From: Duganella sp. BJB476
GTDB taxonomy: Bacteria; Pseudomonadota; Gammaproteobacteria; Burkholderiales; Burkholderiaceae_D
DNA: 64,000 bases
Direction: 5' to 3'
NCBI RefSeq assembly: GCF_003416895.1
Contig: NZ_QVIO01000008.1
Span: 248,001-312,000 of the forward strand
The notes beneath the pieces are model-generated. The model was given only the letters and a program-made list of their open reading frames with translations, made no database searches and was not told where the DNA came from. Positions 26,931-34,353 of this stretch are shown one piece after another (position 1 is the first letter of the stretch; every line of letters starts with the position of its first letter). The translations under genes and the position numbers were made by a program.

Positions 26931-27470
26931 ATGGTTTCGTTACAAGATCAATTGCTGAAGGCCGGCCTGGTGGCCAAGAACAAGGTCAAGGTCGCCAATC
27001 AGGAAAAGAGCAAGCAGAAGAAGGAAGAGCGCCGCTCCGGCACCCAGAGCGTCGACGAAGCCAAGCTGGCCGCGCAGGAGGCGCAGCGCAAGCTGGCCGA
27101 GCGCAACCGCGAACTGAACGCCCAGCGCGACGCGGCGGCGCAGCAGAAAGCCATCCTGGCGCAGATCGCGCAGATGGTGCAGCAAAACCGCCAGGACAAG
27201 GGCCGCAACGGCGACATCGCCTACAACTACACGCACGGCAGCAAGATCGAGCGCATGTTCGTGACGGCGGCGGTGCGCGAGCACCTGGTGGCGGGCCGCC
27301 TGGTGATCGTGGTGCTGAACGGCGTGGCCGAACTGGTGCCGCGCGTGATCGCCGACAAGATCGCCGAGCGCGACGCCACTTTGGTGGTGCGCGTCAACAA
27401 GAGCACCACCGCGGTGGAGGAAGACGATCCGTACGCCGCCTTCCAGATCCCCGACGACCTGATGTGGTGA
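26931..27470 (+). CDS. DUF2058 (YaiL-like) protein
   Basis: A 179-residue protein. ATG 26931 is preferred since GGAG is 8 bases upstream; a GTG at 26922 is too close to it. The N-terminus VSLQDQLLKAGLVAKNKVKV matches the YaiL pattern, followed by a highly charged coiled-coil region (about residues 20-85, rich in Lys, Glu, Arg, Gln) and a C-terminal globular part (GDIAYNYTHGSKIERMFVTA, LVIVVLNGVAELVPRVIADK). It is a cytoplasmic protein of unknown function; the basic coiled coil is compatible with nucleic acid or ribosome association. Its stop directly abuts the stop of the convergent YidB gene. Confidence 0.85.
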   Translation: MVSLQDQLLKAGLVAKNKVKVANQEKSKQKKEERRSGTQSVDEAKLAAQEAQRKLAERNRELNAQRDAAAQQKAILAQIAQMVQQNRQDKGRNGDIAYNYTHGSKIERMFVTAAVREHLVAGRLVIVVLNGVAELVPRVIADKIAERDATLVVRVNKSTTAVEEDDPYAAFQIPDDLMW

Positions 27471-27887
27471 TCAGGCGCTCAGGCGCGCCTTCAGCAGGTT
27501 CAGGCCTTGCGCCAGCAGGCCGTCGGCCGGCACTTCGCCGTGCGGCGTCAGCTGGTCGATAATCTGCGGCAGCAGGCTGGCCAGGCCGGACGACACGTGT
27601 TGCGGATCGATGCCGGCCTGGCCGGCGATCTGCTGCAGCTGGTCCGAACCCAGTGCCTGTTCCAGCTGGCTGCCGGAAATGGCCTGGTTGGCGCCGGTGC
27701 CGACCCACGACATGACCTGGTCGGCCAGGCCGCTTTGCTTGAGTTGCTCCAGCACGGCCGGCACGCCGCCGGCATTGTCTATCATCGCCATCACACCCGA
27801 CAGCAAGTTCCCTTGCTGCGCTTCGCCTTGCTGGCCGCCGCCCAGCGATCCCAGTACTTGTCCTGCCAGTTGATCCAGTAAGCTCAT
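27471..27887 (-). CDS. YidB-like (DUF937) protein
   Basis: A 138-residue protein. Of two adjacent ATGs (27890, 27887) the second is better spaced from GGAG. The sequence is of the YidB/DUF937 type: SLLDQLAGQVLGSLGGGQQG, a helical centre (VPAVLEQLKQSGLADQVMSW, VGTGANQAISGSQLEQALGS) and a C-terminal helical segment (QQIAGQAGIDPQHVSSGLAS). There is no signal peptide. The family is widespread in proteobacteria with no established function. It lies between the DUF2058 gene and the carbonyl-stress module, with no clear link to either. Confidence 0.85.
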   Translation of the reverse strand: MSLLDQLAGQVLGSLGGGQQGEAQQGNLLSGVMAMIDNAGGVPAVLEQLKQSGLADQVMSWVGTGANQAISGSQLEQALGSDQLQQIAGQAGIDPQHVSSGLASLLPQIIDQLTPHGEVPADGLLAQGLNLLKARLSA

Positions 27888-27941
27888 CATGTTCTCCGGT
27901 GGGGTAAGGCAATGAAGATATCATTTTTGCACCGAATCAAT

Positions 27942-27968
27942 GCCGCCGCAAGCGACTTTTGCGGCGGT
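27942..27968 (-). terminator. Putative terminator of the yqhD operon
   Basis: Stem CCGCCGCAA (27943-27951) with TTGCGGCGG (27959-27967), extended by a G-T pair, 18 bases after the stop of the PfpI-like gene on the minus strand. It lacks a proper T-run, so it is only a weak candidate. Confidence 0.4.
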
Positions 27969-27985
27969 GCAGCATGCTGGTCGCG

Positions 27986-28663
27986 TCAGGCCAGCAGCTT
28001 GAGCAGGGCCGCCGCAGCCGCTTCCGACGAGGCCGGATTCTGGCCGGTGACCAGCAGGCCGTCGGTGACGGCGTATGCTTGCCAGTCGGCGACTTTGGAG
28101 TAGATGCCGCCGTGTTCCTTCAGCATGTCCTCGACCAGGAAGGGCACGACCTTGGTCAGGCCGACCGCTTCTTCCTCGGTGTTGGTGAAGCCGGTTACCT
28201 GCTTGCCGCGCACCAGCGGGCTGCCGTCGGCCGCTTTCACATGGCGCAGCACGCCGGGCGCGTGGCACACCGCCGCCACCGGCTTGCCGGCCGCCAGCAT
28301 GGCTTCGATCAGCGCGATCGAGGCGCGGTCTTCGGCCAAGTCCCACAGCGGGCCATGGCCGCCCGGATAAAACACGGCGTCGAAGTCGGCCGCCGAGACT
28401 TCGGCCAGCTTGCCGGTGTGGGCCAGCACGGCTTGCGCGTCGGCGTCGGCCTTGAAGCGGACCGTGGCCGGGGTTTGCGATTCCGGCGCGTCGCTTTTCG
28501 GGTCCAGCGGCGGCTGGCCGCCCAGCGGCGAGACCACCGTCAGTTGCGCGCCGGCTTCTTTCAGCGCGTAGTAGGGCGCGGCGAATTCTTCCAGCCAGAA
28601 GCCGGTCTTGTGGCCGGTGTTGCCCAGTTTGTCGTGCGAGGTGAGTACCATCAGGATGTTCAT
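27986..28663 (-). CDS. DJ-1/PfpI-superfamily protein (type 1 glutamine amidotransferase-like, Hsp31/glyoxalase III type)
   Basis: A 225-residue protein with the class I glutamine-amidotransferase-like fold. The conserved Glu lies in GFWLEEFAAPYYALKEAGA, the nucleophile Cys-His in AAVCHAPGVLRHV, and FYPGGHGPLWDL precedes them. This combination matches the Hsp31-like branch, whose members convert methylglyoxal to lactate without cofactors or act as chaperones. It starts 30 bases after the yqhD stop, so the two are an operon. With an aldehyde reductase next door and a NemR-like regulator upstream, a role in reactive-carbonyl detoxification is likely. Actual glyoxalase activity is not shown by sequence alone. 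Confidence 0.85.
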   Translation of the reverse strand: MNILMVLTSHDKLGNTGHKTGFWLEEFAAPYYALKEAGAQLTVVSPLGGQPPLDPKSDAPESQTPATVRFKADADAQAVLAHTGKLAEVSAADFDAVFYPGGHGPLWDLAEDRASIALIEAMLAAGKPVAAVCHAPGVLRHVKAADGSPLVRGKQVTGFTNTEEEAVGLTKVVPFLVEDMLKEHGGIYSKVADWQAYAVTDGLLVTGQNPASSEAAAAALLKLLA

Positions 28664-28693
28664 GGCTAGTCCTTGTGTGTGTAGTGGAGGGGC

Positions 28694-29851
28694 TTACAGT
28701 GCAACTTCAAGAATGCGGCGGCTGCGCGCCAGGTCGATGTCGCGGTGTTCGCCCAGGCTGGTCATGCCGTGCGCGGCCAGCTGCGCCAGCACGGCTTCCA
28801 CCGCTTCCTGTCCCAGCTGGTAGGCCGACAGGCGGGTCGGGATGCCGAGGCCTTCGAAGAACGCGCGGGTATGGGCGATGGCGGCGTCGATGCGTTGCTC
28901 GTCGCTGCCGTCGCGGATGCCCCACACGCGCTCACCGTATTGCAGCAGCTTCTCGCGCTTGGTGGCGCGCTGCACGTCCAGCAGCGACGGCAGCACCAGC
29001 GCCAGCGTGCGCGCGTGGTCGATGTCGTACAGCGCGGTCAGCTCGTGGCCGATCATGTGGGTGGCCCAGTCCTGCGGCACGCCCGCGCCGATCAGGCCGT
29101 TCAGCGCCAGGGTGGCGGTCCACATCAGGTTGGCGCGGGTGGCGTAGTCGTCCGGCGCGGCCAGCGCCTGCGGCGCGATCTCGACCAGCGTTTGCAGCAA
29201 GCCTTCGGCAAAGCGGTCCTGCGCCAGCGCCCGCACCGGGTAGGTCAGATATTGTTCGACCGTGTGGACGAAGGCGTCGACCAGGCCGTTGGCCACTTGC
29301 TTGGTCGGCAGCGTGAAGGTCTTGGACGGATCAAGCACCGAGAATTGCGGGAACAGCAGCGGGCTGCGGAATGGCAGCTTGGTGTGGGTGGCCTTGTGGG
29401 TGACCACGGCGCCGTTGTTCATTTCCGAGCCGGTGGCCGGCAAGGTCAGCACGGCGCCGAAGGGCAGGGCGCGGCGCACCTTGGCGCCGCCGCTCTGGGC
29501 GATTTCCCACGGCTCGCCCTCGTACAGCGCGGCGGCGGCGACGAACTTGGTGCCGTCGATCACCGAGCCGCCGCCGACGGCCAGCAGGAAGTCGATCTCG
29601 TCGCGGCGCACCTGTTCGACCGCGCGCATCAGCGTTTCGTAGCTGGGGTTGGGTTCGATGCCGCCGAACTCGCGGACGGTGCGGGCGCCCAGCGCGCGGC
29701 GCACTTCGGCCAGGGTGCCGGTCTTTTCGGCGCTGGCGCCGCCGTACAGGATCAGCACGCGGGCGCTGTCCGGCACCAGCTTGGACAACTGGGCGACGGT
29801 GTCGGCGCCGAAGACGATCTTGGTGGGGTTGTGGAATTCAAAATTCTTCAT
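28694..29851 (-). CDS. yqhD: YqhD-type iron-containing alcohol dehydrogenase / aldehyde reductase
   Basis: A 385-residue NADPH-dependent aldehyde reductase of the group III alcohol dehydrogenase family. It has MKNFEFHNPTKIVFG at the start, the nucleotide-binding VGGGSVIDGTKFVAAAAL, TLPATGSEMNNGAVVTHKAT, and the metal-ligand segments NGLVDAFVHTVEQYL and IGHELTALYDIDHARTLALV. E. coli YqhD reduces acrolein, glyoxal, methylglyoxal and other aldehydes and protects against lipid-peroxidation products. AGGAG precedes ATG 29851, and a TAGAC-N5-GTCTA operator lies 16 bases upstream. The first gene of an operon with the PfpI-like protein. Confidence 0.92.
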   Translation of the reverse strand: MKNFEFHNPTKIVFGADTVAQLSKLVPDSARVLILYGGASAEKTGTLAEVRRALGARTVREFGGIEPNPSYETLMRAVEQVRRDEIDFLLAVGGGSVIDGTKFVAAAALYEGEPWEIAQSGGAKVRRALPFGAVLTLPATGSEMNNGAVVTHKATHTKLPFRSPLLFPQFSVLDPSKTFTLPTKQVANGLVDAFVHTVEQYLTYPVRALAQDRFAEGLLQTLVEIAPQALAAPDDYATRANLMWTATLALNGLIGAGVPQDWATHMIGHELTALYDIDHARTLALVLPSLLDVQRATKREKLLQYGERVWGIRDGSDEQRIDAAIAHTRAFFEGLGIPTRLSAYQLGQEAVEAVLAQLAAHGMTSLGEHRDIDLARSRRILEVAL

Positions 29852-29866
29852 GCTAGCTCCTGTTAT

Positions 29867-29881
29867 TAGACTGGTCGTCTA
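29867..29881. promoter_or_regulatory. TetR/NemR-type operator of yqhD
   Basis: TAGACTGGTCGTCTA has 5-base arms TAGAC/GTCTA. On the minus strand it abuts and overlaps a -10-like TCTAAT (29865-29870), 16 bases before yqhD. The same box occurs at 30604-30618 before the regulator gene, with related boxes at 60270 and 60896. Confidence 0.75.
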
Positions 29882-29900
29882 GTGATGCGGTAAAAAATGA

Positions 29901-29982
29901 GGGTCAAGTCTGACATTCGGACACGTGCCCAGCCGTATTGGCCGCTATGGCTGGGCACGTGTCCGAATGTCAGACTTGACCC
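29901..29982. repeat. Perfect 34-bp inverted repeat (REP-like or terminator element)
   Basis: The left arm 29901-29934 and right arm 29949-29982 are exact reverse complements over 34 bp, with a 14-base loop (29935-29948). Arms begin GGGTCAAGTCTGACATTCGG. The element fills the gap between the TetR gene and yqhD and supplies the last codons and stop of the TetR gene. Such symmetry suggests a mobile intergenic repeat, or a strong hairpin separating the two transcripts. Confidence 0.85.
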
Positions 29983-30581
29983 CCTTGGGTGTTGGCCGGC
30001 AGGCCCAGCATGGTTAGCGTGGTCTGCCAGGCGGCGTGCAGGGCGCTGGGCTCGCGCCGCAACTTGGTCAGCAGGGCGGCGCCCAGCCACAGCTGGTACA
30101 AGGCCAATGCCGTGAGCTTGGCGTCGGCGACCTGGCGCAGCGAACCGTCGGCCAGCGCCTGCTCGACGCAGACGGCCAGCCGGGCGACGATGCGGTTGGT
30201 GCCCTCCAGCAGGGTGACGCGCATGGCTTCCGACATGTCCGCCACTTCTCCGCTGAGCTTGACCACCAGGCAGCGGCAGTCGCAGCTGTCGGCGTCGAGG
30301 TCGTTCCAGCTGGCCCAGTAGTCCATCAGCGAGCGCGCGGCGCTTTGGCCGGGCTGGCTCAATATGGTTTCCATCTGCGCCAGGTATTGCCCGATATAGT
30401 CGTCCAGCAGCGCCTCGCCGAACAACTCCTTGGACTTGAAGTAGTGGTAGAAGGAACCCTTGGGCACGCCCGCCGCCGTCAGGATCTCGTTCAAGCCCAC
30501 GCCGGCAAAGCCTTTGCCGGTGATGATGGTCTTGCCCGTGTCCAGGATGTGCTGGCGGACGCTGTTGTGTTCTGTGGTCAT
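29970..30581 (-). CDS. NemR-like TetR-family regulator
   Basis: A 203-residue TetR/AcrR repressor. The HTH is standard (GVGLNEILTAAGVPKGSFYH, YHYFKSKELFG). The ligand-domain segment RCLVVKLSGEVADMSEAMR matches E. coli NemR around its redox-active Cys106, so it likely senses electrophiles such as methylglyoxal, quinones or HOCl. A Cys cluster (DADSCDCRC) sits just before it. It is upstream of yqhD and the PfpI gene on the same strand, and both it and yqhD carry the same operator, giving a self-regulated carbonyl-stress unit. The last codons (GGQV) and the stop come from the inverted repeat at 29901-29982. Confidence 0.88.
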   Translation of the reverse strand: MTTEHNSVRQHILDTGKTIITGKGFAGVGLNEILTAAGVPKGSFYHYFKSKELFGEALLDDYIGQYLAQMETILSQPGQSAARSLMDYWASWNDLDADSCDCRCLVVKLSGEVADMSEAMRVTLLEGTNRIVARLAVCVEQALADGSLRQVADAKLTALALYQLWLGAALLTKLRREPSALHAAWQTTLTMLGLPANTQGGQV

Positions 30582-30603
30582 GGTGGACGCATCATAACAC
30601 GAT

Positions 30604-30618
30604 TAGACCGGTCGTCTA
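30604..30618. promoter_or_regulatory. Operator of the NemR-like regulator
   Basis: TAGACCGGTCGTCTA, 23 bases upstream of the regulator ATG, differs at one position from the yqhD operator. It contains GACCGGTC and overlaps the promoter region (possible -10 TATGAT at 30591-30596 or TCTAAT at 30602-30607 on the minus strand), supporting autorepression. Confidence 0.78.
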
Positions 30619-30734
30619 TGAATCAATCAACGCCAAGTTTAATCATGTGAATACTTTATAAAAATAAAATATTAACAAATATTGATGTATTATTGTTATG
30701 TATTTCACATTATATTTTTAACATGGGAACGCAT

Positions 30735-31376
30735 ATGAACCAGATGAGTAAAGTCCTGTTTTCCACTCTGTTCGCCGTGAGCGCCGCCGCCCAGGCCGAC
30801 ACTACCTTTCACGCCAATGGCGAAGGGTGGTGTGCGAATTACGACCTCGGCGGCTACACCTGCAACAATGTCAATATGCAAAGCTGGGCCAACCTATATG
30901 CCGGCACCGACGGGCATGGTTTGGATACGCGCAACTGGATGGCTTTTAAGCCAAGTGCCGGCCACATAGAGAAGGCCACGATCAGCATCTTTAACGATGG
31001 CATAGATACGGACTTCAATCCTGCCGCTGTGTATAGTCTGCATGCAGCGACTGCGGTGGACTTCGGCAGCCTGGGCGTGGGCCCTTCGCTGGGCTCGGTC
31101 ACCGCCGGCGAGGCAAACAGCCTGAAGGTGCGTTACGTCGATATCCAGCTCAACGCCTTCGGTGTTGCTTATCTGAATGCCCACCAGGGCCAACAGGTGA
31201 TCTTTGGCGGTGTGGTGACCGGCAGCGGCCACACTGGGCTCTTCGGCGGTAGCCGCGGTGTTCCGGAGGCCCTGCTGACCGTGTCGGCGGTGCCTGAGCC
31301 GGAAAGCTACGCCATGCTGCTGGCGGGGCTGGGGCTGGTCGGCTGGCTGGCACGTCGCAAACAACGGGTAGCCTGA
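30735..31376 (+). CDS. PEP-CTERM sorting domain protein
   Basis: A 213-residue secreted protein. Start choices are ATG 30723 or 30735; 30735 gives a compact signal peptide (SKVLFSTLFAVSAAAQA). The mature part is beta-rich (NGEGWCANYDLGGYTCNNVN) and no enzyme motif is recognised. The C-terminus is a canonical PEP-CTERM tag: VPEPESYAMLLAGLGLVGWL then ARRKQRVA, that is PEP motif, TM helix and basic tail. An exosortase would cut the tag and deliver the protein to the surface or matrix; none is encoded here. The upstream region 30620-30730 is very A+T-rich and may hold the promoter. Confidence 0.85.
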   Translation: MNQMSKVLFSTLFAVSAAAQADTTFHANGEGWCANYDLGGYTCNNVNMQSWANLYAGTDGHGLDTRNWMAFKPSAGHIEKATISIFNDGIDTDFNPAAVYSLHAATAVDFGSLGVGPSLGSVTAGEANSLKVRYVDIQLNAFGVAYLNAHQGQQVIFGGVVTGSGHTGLFGGSRGVPEALLTVSAVPEPESYAMLLAGLGLVGWLARRKQRVA

Positions 31377-31436
31377 TCCGGCGGCCCGGTCGTTAGGGAT
31401 TGCCAGGCGGCCGCCCGCCGCCGTCTGGCCCCATGT

Positions 31437-31994
31437 TTAAGCGCCTGCCCGCCGACGGCGGCGGACCGCCGCGCCGACCACGCCCAGGCCGGCCAGCAGC
31501 ATGGCGTAGGCGTCCACTTCCGGCACGGCGCGCACCACCAGCTGCTCGCCAAAGGACGGCGCGCCCGGCGTGCCGGCCCATGGGCCGAATGGCTGGCCCT
31601 TGCCGTCCTGCCAGTCGCAGTTGCTGTAGATCTTGCTGAAGTAGGGCGCGGCGCAGGCGGCGGCGCCGGTCAGCTGGCTGTTGATCGCCGAGAAGTTGGC
31701 GCCGCTCATGGGATCCGTGCCGCCCAGCGGCACGTTGGCGCCGGCGAAGATGAAGTCGGTGGCCAGCGGGGCGTTGGCCAGTTCCGCGGCGGTCGGCAGG
31801 CGCCAGCCGAATTGCGACTGGTACGACAGGTCCAGGCCGCTCGAAGCGGGCAGCGGCGAGGCCCATGCCCAATCCAGGTTGTTGCGCGTGATGTAGGCGT
31901 TGCTGGCGACCGGCGCGTCGACCTGCGCTGCGACGGCGGCGCCGGCGGTGGCGCACAGGGCGATGGCGATGGTCAGGCGTTTGACAAAAATCAT
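31437..31994 (-). CDS. PEP-CTERM-like protein with VPEVDAYAM tail
   Basis: A 185-residue exported protein: signal peptide KRLTIAIALCATAGAAVAAQ, a short domain with WRLPTAAELANAPLATDFIF that recalls FGE/DUF1566-like lectin folds, and a C-terminal tag AVPEVDAYAMLLAGLGVVGA followed by VRRRRRAGA. The tag is a PEP-CTERM variant with PEV instead of PEP, seen in Massilia/Duganella proteins. It is convergent with the PEP-CTERM gene at 30735, 60 bases between stops, with an imperfect GC-rich hairpin (about 31399-31426) in the gap. The role is unknown, probably a cell-surface or matrix component. Confidence 0.78.
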   Translation of the reverse strand: MIFVKRLTIAIALCATAGAAVAAQVDAPVASNAYITRNNLDWAWASPLPASSGLDLSYQSQFGWRLPTAAELANAPLATDFIFAGANVPLGGTDPMSGANFSAINSQLTGAAACAAPYFSKIYSNCDWQDGKGQPFGPWAGTPGAPSFGEQLVVRAVPEVDAYAMLLAGLGVVGAAVRRRRRAGA

Positions 31995-32123
31995 GACTTC
32001 CTCAAATTAAGTGGCGACAAGAGCAGAAAAAATGTTACATCGACAACTGCCAAAAAACAATTAGAATAATTGAATTAAAATTAAGTTTGTGCCACCGTAG
32101 CAGGAATCTACACAGGAATCGTC

Positions 32124-33218
32124 ATGCCGCCGTCCGTCGCCATGCCCAGTCTAGTCAAGCTGCACGCCTGGCTGCCGCCGTTTGCCGCGGCGGCGCTGGC
32201 CTGGAACCTGCTCGCGCTGTCCGGCGCGCTGGCCAGCTATGGCGACGCCCAGCAGCATGGTGTGGTTCACGCGTCGTTCGCGCTGACGCTGCTGCGTTTT
32301 GTGGCGCAGCACGTGCCGCTGGTGGCGCTCAGCCTGGTGCTGGCGGTCGGCTTCTATCGCGCGCAACGGCGCCCGCCGCAGCTGGCGCAACTGCTGCCGG
32401 CCTATCTCGGCATGCTGGCGCTGGGCGTGCCCTTGCTGTGCATCTGGCAAAGCGCGATCAACGGCATTTTCAGCGGCAACGGCCTGGCCTCGCCGCTGGC
32501 CTTGCTCGGGCAGCAGAGCGCGCTCAGCTGGTGGTTCCAGACCTTGCTGCTGACGCTGGCTTTCTGCGCGCACCTGGCCTACAGCGCTTGGCGCCACGCG
32601 CATGCGCAGGCGCTGGCCTGGCAGCTGGCGCAACAAGGCAATCTGGCGCTGCGGCTGCGCTTGTTGCAGGGCCAGCTGGAACCGTATTTGCTGTCGGGCG
32701 CGCTGGCCGGCATCGCCCAGCTGAACCGCCAGGGCTTGCGCGAGCAGGCCACGCGGGCGCTGGCGCGCTTGAGCGACCTGCTGCGTTATGCGCTGCGCGC
32801 CAGCCGCTCGGACTGGCAAAGCGTGGCCGATGAAGTGCGCTTCCTGCGCGACTATGTCGACCTGCAGCGCATCTGCCGCGACGCCGGCCTGCACGTCGAC
32901 TGGCAGCTGGAAGCGATCGACTGGAGCGGCTACCGCTGCCCGCCGCTGCTGCTGTTGCCGCTGCTGGAGCAGGCGCTGGAGGCGGCGCCGCAGCGGCTGA
33001 CGCTGCGCATCGGCCGCCGGCAAACGGACGCGGGCAGCCTGGTGCTGGTCGAGCTCAGCTATCCGCATGGCGCCCGCGTGGGCAAGGCACCGGTGCTGGC
33101 CGCGCTGGAGCAGCGCCTGGCCATGCAGTACGGCGGCGCTGCCACGCTGGCCATGCAGGCCGACGGCGATCTCACCCATCTGCGCCTGGCGTATCCGGTG
33201 GCGCACCATGATGATTGA
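32124..33218 (+). CDS. LytS/YehU-type pseudo-histidine kinase
   Basis: A 364-residue membrane protein with about four N-terminal TM helices and a His_kinase-type cytoplasmic part. Where the paralogue downstream reads QGQLKPHFLFNAL, this one reads QGQLEPYLLSGAL, so the phosphoacceptor His is Tyr188. The N-box is LPLLEQALEAA (Gln283 for Asn) and no GxGLG G-box is found. All three catalytic elements are thus lost while the fold and membrane part remain. The stop overlaps the next kinase start by 11 bp. It probably acts as a regulatory partner or ligand sensor for the active kinase rather than as an enzyme. Confidence 0.85.
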   Translation: MPPSVAMPSLVKLHAWLPPFAAAALAWNLLALSGALASYGDAQQHGVVHASFALTLLRFVAQHVPLVALSLVLAVGFYRAQRRPPQLAQLLPAYLGMLALGVPLLCIWQSAINGIFSGNGLASPLALLGQQSALSWWFQTLLLTLAFCAHLAYSAWRHAHAQALAWQLAQQGNLALRLRLLQGQLEPYLLSGALAGIAQLNRQGLREQATRALARLSDLLRYALRASRSDWQSVADEVRFLRDYVDLQRICRDAGLHVDWQLEAIDWSGYRCPPLLLLPLLEQALEAAPQRLTLRIGRRQTDAGSLVLVELSYPHGARVGKAPVLAALEQRLAMQYGGAATLAMQADGDLTHLRLAYPVAHHDD

Positions 33219-34353
33219 CGCCATCGCCCTGCCGCAAGCCGCGCCGGCATCCGCCTGGCCGGCGCTGCGCGTGCTGCGCTGGTGGCGGCCGTGCCTGTTG
33301 ATCCTGCTGGGCTGGCAGCTGCTGGCGCTGCTGGAAGCGCTGGCCAGGGCTATCGACGCCAGCCACGCCGGCCGCGCACTGGCGCTGCCGGCCCTGTTGT
33401 CGACCCTGATGCTGCAATACCTGCCGCTGGTGTGCAACAGCTGGCTGCTGGCGCTGGTGTTCCGCCGTTGGCCGGATCGGCTGGCGCGGCGCTCGACGCT
33501 GCTGCTGGCGCTTTTGCTATCGATGGCGGTTTTCCTGCCACTGCTGACCGGCATCGATATCCTGGTCGTGCTGCTGCGCGACGGCCGCCCGCTGGCCGAT
33601 TTCCCCGCCATGCTGGACCAGGTCGGCCGCATGACCTGGTGGTACAACCTCTTCGTGGTGGGCCTGGCCTTCCTGGCGCAGGCCGGCTACAGCGCCTGGC
33701 GGCGCGGCCGTCAGCAGGAACTGTCGGCGCAGCGCGCGCAAACGGAAAACCTGCAACTGCGCCTGGGCCTGCTGCAAGGCCAGCTCAAGCCGCACTTCCT
33801 GTTCAATGCGCTCAACAGCATCAGCGCCCTGGTGCGCACCGCCGATCCCGCGCTGGCCGACCAGGCGCTGGGCCATCTGGCGGAACTGCTGAACTATGCG
33901 CTGGCGGTAGGCCAGGGCAAGCAGCCCAGCGTCGCCGACGAGCTGCATTTCCTGCGCATCTACCTGGCGTTGCAAAGCCTGCGCTATGGCGACCGCATGC
34001 AGCTGGACTGGGCGATCGCGGAGCGCGACTGGAGCCGCTATCCCTGTCCGCCGCTGCTGTTCCAGCCGCTGGCGGAGAACGCCGTGCATCACGGCGTGGA
34101 AGCGCACCAGCAGCCTTGCCGCATCCACATCGGGCTGGAGCATGCCGCCGGCATGCTGAGCCTGCGTATCGCCAATCCGGTGCTGGCCGCCTCGCGCGCC
34201 GGCACCGGACTGGGTTTGAGCATGACGCGTGAACGCCTGGACATCCTGTACGGGCCGCGCGCTGAACTGAACATAGACGCCGATGAACACCACTATGCTA
34301 TCGAACTACGCTTCCCCGTCGACGGACCGGCCGAGGACGGTCCTGATCGTTGA
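33208..34353 (+). CDS. LytS/YehU-type sensor histidine kinase
   Basis: A 381-residue kinase; ATG 33208 overlaps the previous gene by 11 bp (ATG 33211 is also possible). Four TM helices (residues about 24-165) precede a short coiled coil and the His_kinase domain with phosphoacceptor His196 in QLKPHFLFNALNSISAL. The N-box FQPLAENAVHHGV (Asn291) and G-box GTGLGLSMTRERL (332-344) are intact. It lacks a recognisable extracytoplasmic sensor domain, so sensing is probably within the membrane or through the pseudokinase partner. It phosphorylates the LytTR regulator encoded in an overlapping frame downstream. Confidence 0.93.
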   Translation: MMIDAIALPQAAPASAWPALRVLRWWRPCLLILLGWQLLALLEALARAIDASHAGRALALPALLSTLMLQYLPLVCNSWLLALVFRRWPDRLARRSTLLLALLLSMAVFLPLLTGIDILVVLLRDGRPLADFPAMLDQVGRMTWWYNLFVVGLAFLAQAGYSAWRRGRQQELSAQRAQTENLQLRLGLLQGQLKPHFLFNALNSISALVRTADPALADQALGHLAELLNYALAVGQGKQPSVADELHFLRIYLALQSLRYGDRMQLDWAIAERDWSRYPCPPLLFQPLAENAVHHGVEAHQQPCRIHIGLEHAAGMLSLRIANPVLAASRAGTGLGLSMTRERLDILYGPRAELNIDADEHHYAIELRFPVDGPAEDGPDR

